NCBI GenBank assembly: GCA_016763215.1 | Contig: JAESUF010000027.1 | Coordinates: 1-6,057, forward strand | DNA length: 6,057 bases | Source of the DNA: Flavobacteriaceae bacterium | GTDB taxonomy: Bacteria; Bacteroidota; Bacteroidia; Flavobacteriales; Flavobacteriaceae | Direction of reading: 5' to 3' | Part shown: positions 5,945 to 6,057 of the stretch, in pieces | How positions within the stretch are numbered: the first letter of the stretch is position 1 | Layout: each line of letters starts with the position of its first letter | The notes under the pieces: generated by a model | What the model was told of the DNA's origin: nothing | Databases searched by the model: none | What the model saw: only the letters and a program-made list of their open reading frames with translations | Made by a program: the position numbers and the translations under genes

Positions 5945-6057
5945 GCTAAATATCCAAATATTGCTATTACTGTAAATCCTAAATATTGAAAACTTGTAAA
6001 TGTAAACCCTTTGTAAAAATATAATGGAACTGATATAATGTCACCTATAATCCAAAA
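5905..6057 (-). CDS. pnuC: PnuC-family vitamin transporter, C-terminal fragment
   Basis: The last 50 residues of a PnuC-family inner-membrane transporter; the start is beyond the window end. The fragment reads WIIGDIISVPLYFYKG, then TFTSFQYLGFTVIAIFGYLAW and a short Lys-rich cytosolic end (KKTLDKKTSTL, then TGA at 5907-5905). The W-I-x-x-D-x-I-S-x-P-L-Y-x-x-K-G pattern followed by a closing membrane helix is the usual C-terminus of this family. Members carry nicotinamide riboside (PnuC), thiamin (PnuT) or riboflavin (PnuX) by facilitated diffusion, with phosphorylation inside the cell trapping the substrate. That fits the overlapping kinase gene. The substrate cannot be told from this fragment; the symbol marks the family only. 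Confidence 0.8.
   Translation of the reverse strand, partial: FWIIGDIISVPLYFYKGFTFTSFQYLGFTVIAIFGYLAWKKTLDKKTSTL

Overview
The window is AT-rich and reads as a chromosome segment of a marine or soil Flavobacteriaceae-type member of the Bacteroidota. Four things point that way: a TonB receptor with a CarboxypepD_reg-like front domain, promoters of the TTG-N19/20-TAnnTTTG type, start codons without Shine-Dalgarno sequences, and the Bacteroidota form of PurF and SOD. No species is assigned.

Layout. (1) 3-584, + strand: the last 193 codons of purF, ending at a bidirectional terminator (656-684). (2) 722-1330, - strand: a Mn-type superoxide dismutase with its own consensus promoter (1371-1401). 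(3) 1597-3939, - strand: a 780-residue TonB-dependent receptor. Its roughly 230-nt leader holds a clear TPP (thiamin pyrophosphate) riboswitch at 4058-4171, so the receptor is most likely a thiamin or thiamin-precursor outer-membrane importer shut off by TPP. (4) 4215-4493, - strand: a small stand-alone XRE-type regulator. (5) 4494-4874: no protein gene, but on the + strand a consensus promoter (4666-4695), a run of hairpins and a T-tailed terminator (4840-4876), together a candidate structured small RNA of about 175 nt. (6) 4875-5278, - strand: arfB (ribosome rescue peptidyl-tRNA hydrolase) broken by a one-base deletion just after its GGQ motif. (7) 5289-5336: a REP-like palindrome. (8) 5348-6057, - strand: a NadR-type P-loop ribosylnicotinamide-kinase-like protein, overlapped at its start by the C-terminus of a PnuC-family transporter that runs off the window.

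How the parts may work together. The PnuC-type inner-membrane transporter and the NadR-type kinase form a transport-and-trap pair. Near a TPP-controlled TonB receptor, the pair could serve thiamin (PnuT-like) instead of nicotinamide riboside. This is inference, because the pair's own promoter lies outside the window. The two items most worth a second look are the candidate ncRNA at about 4700-4876 and the frameshifted arfB.
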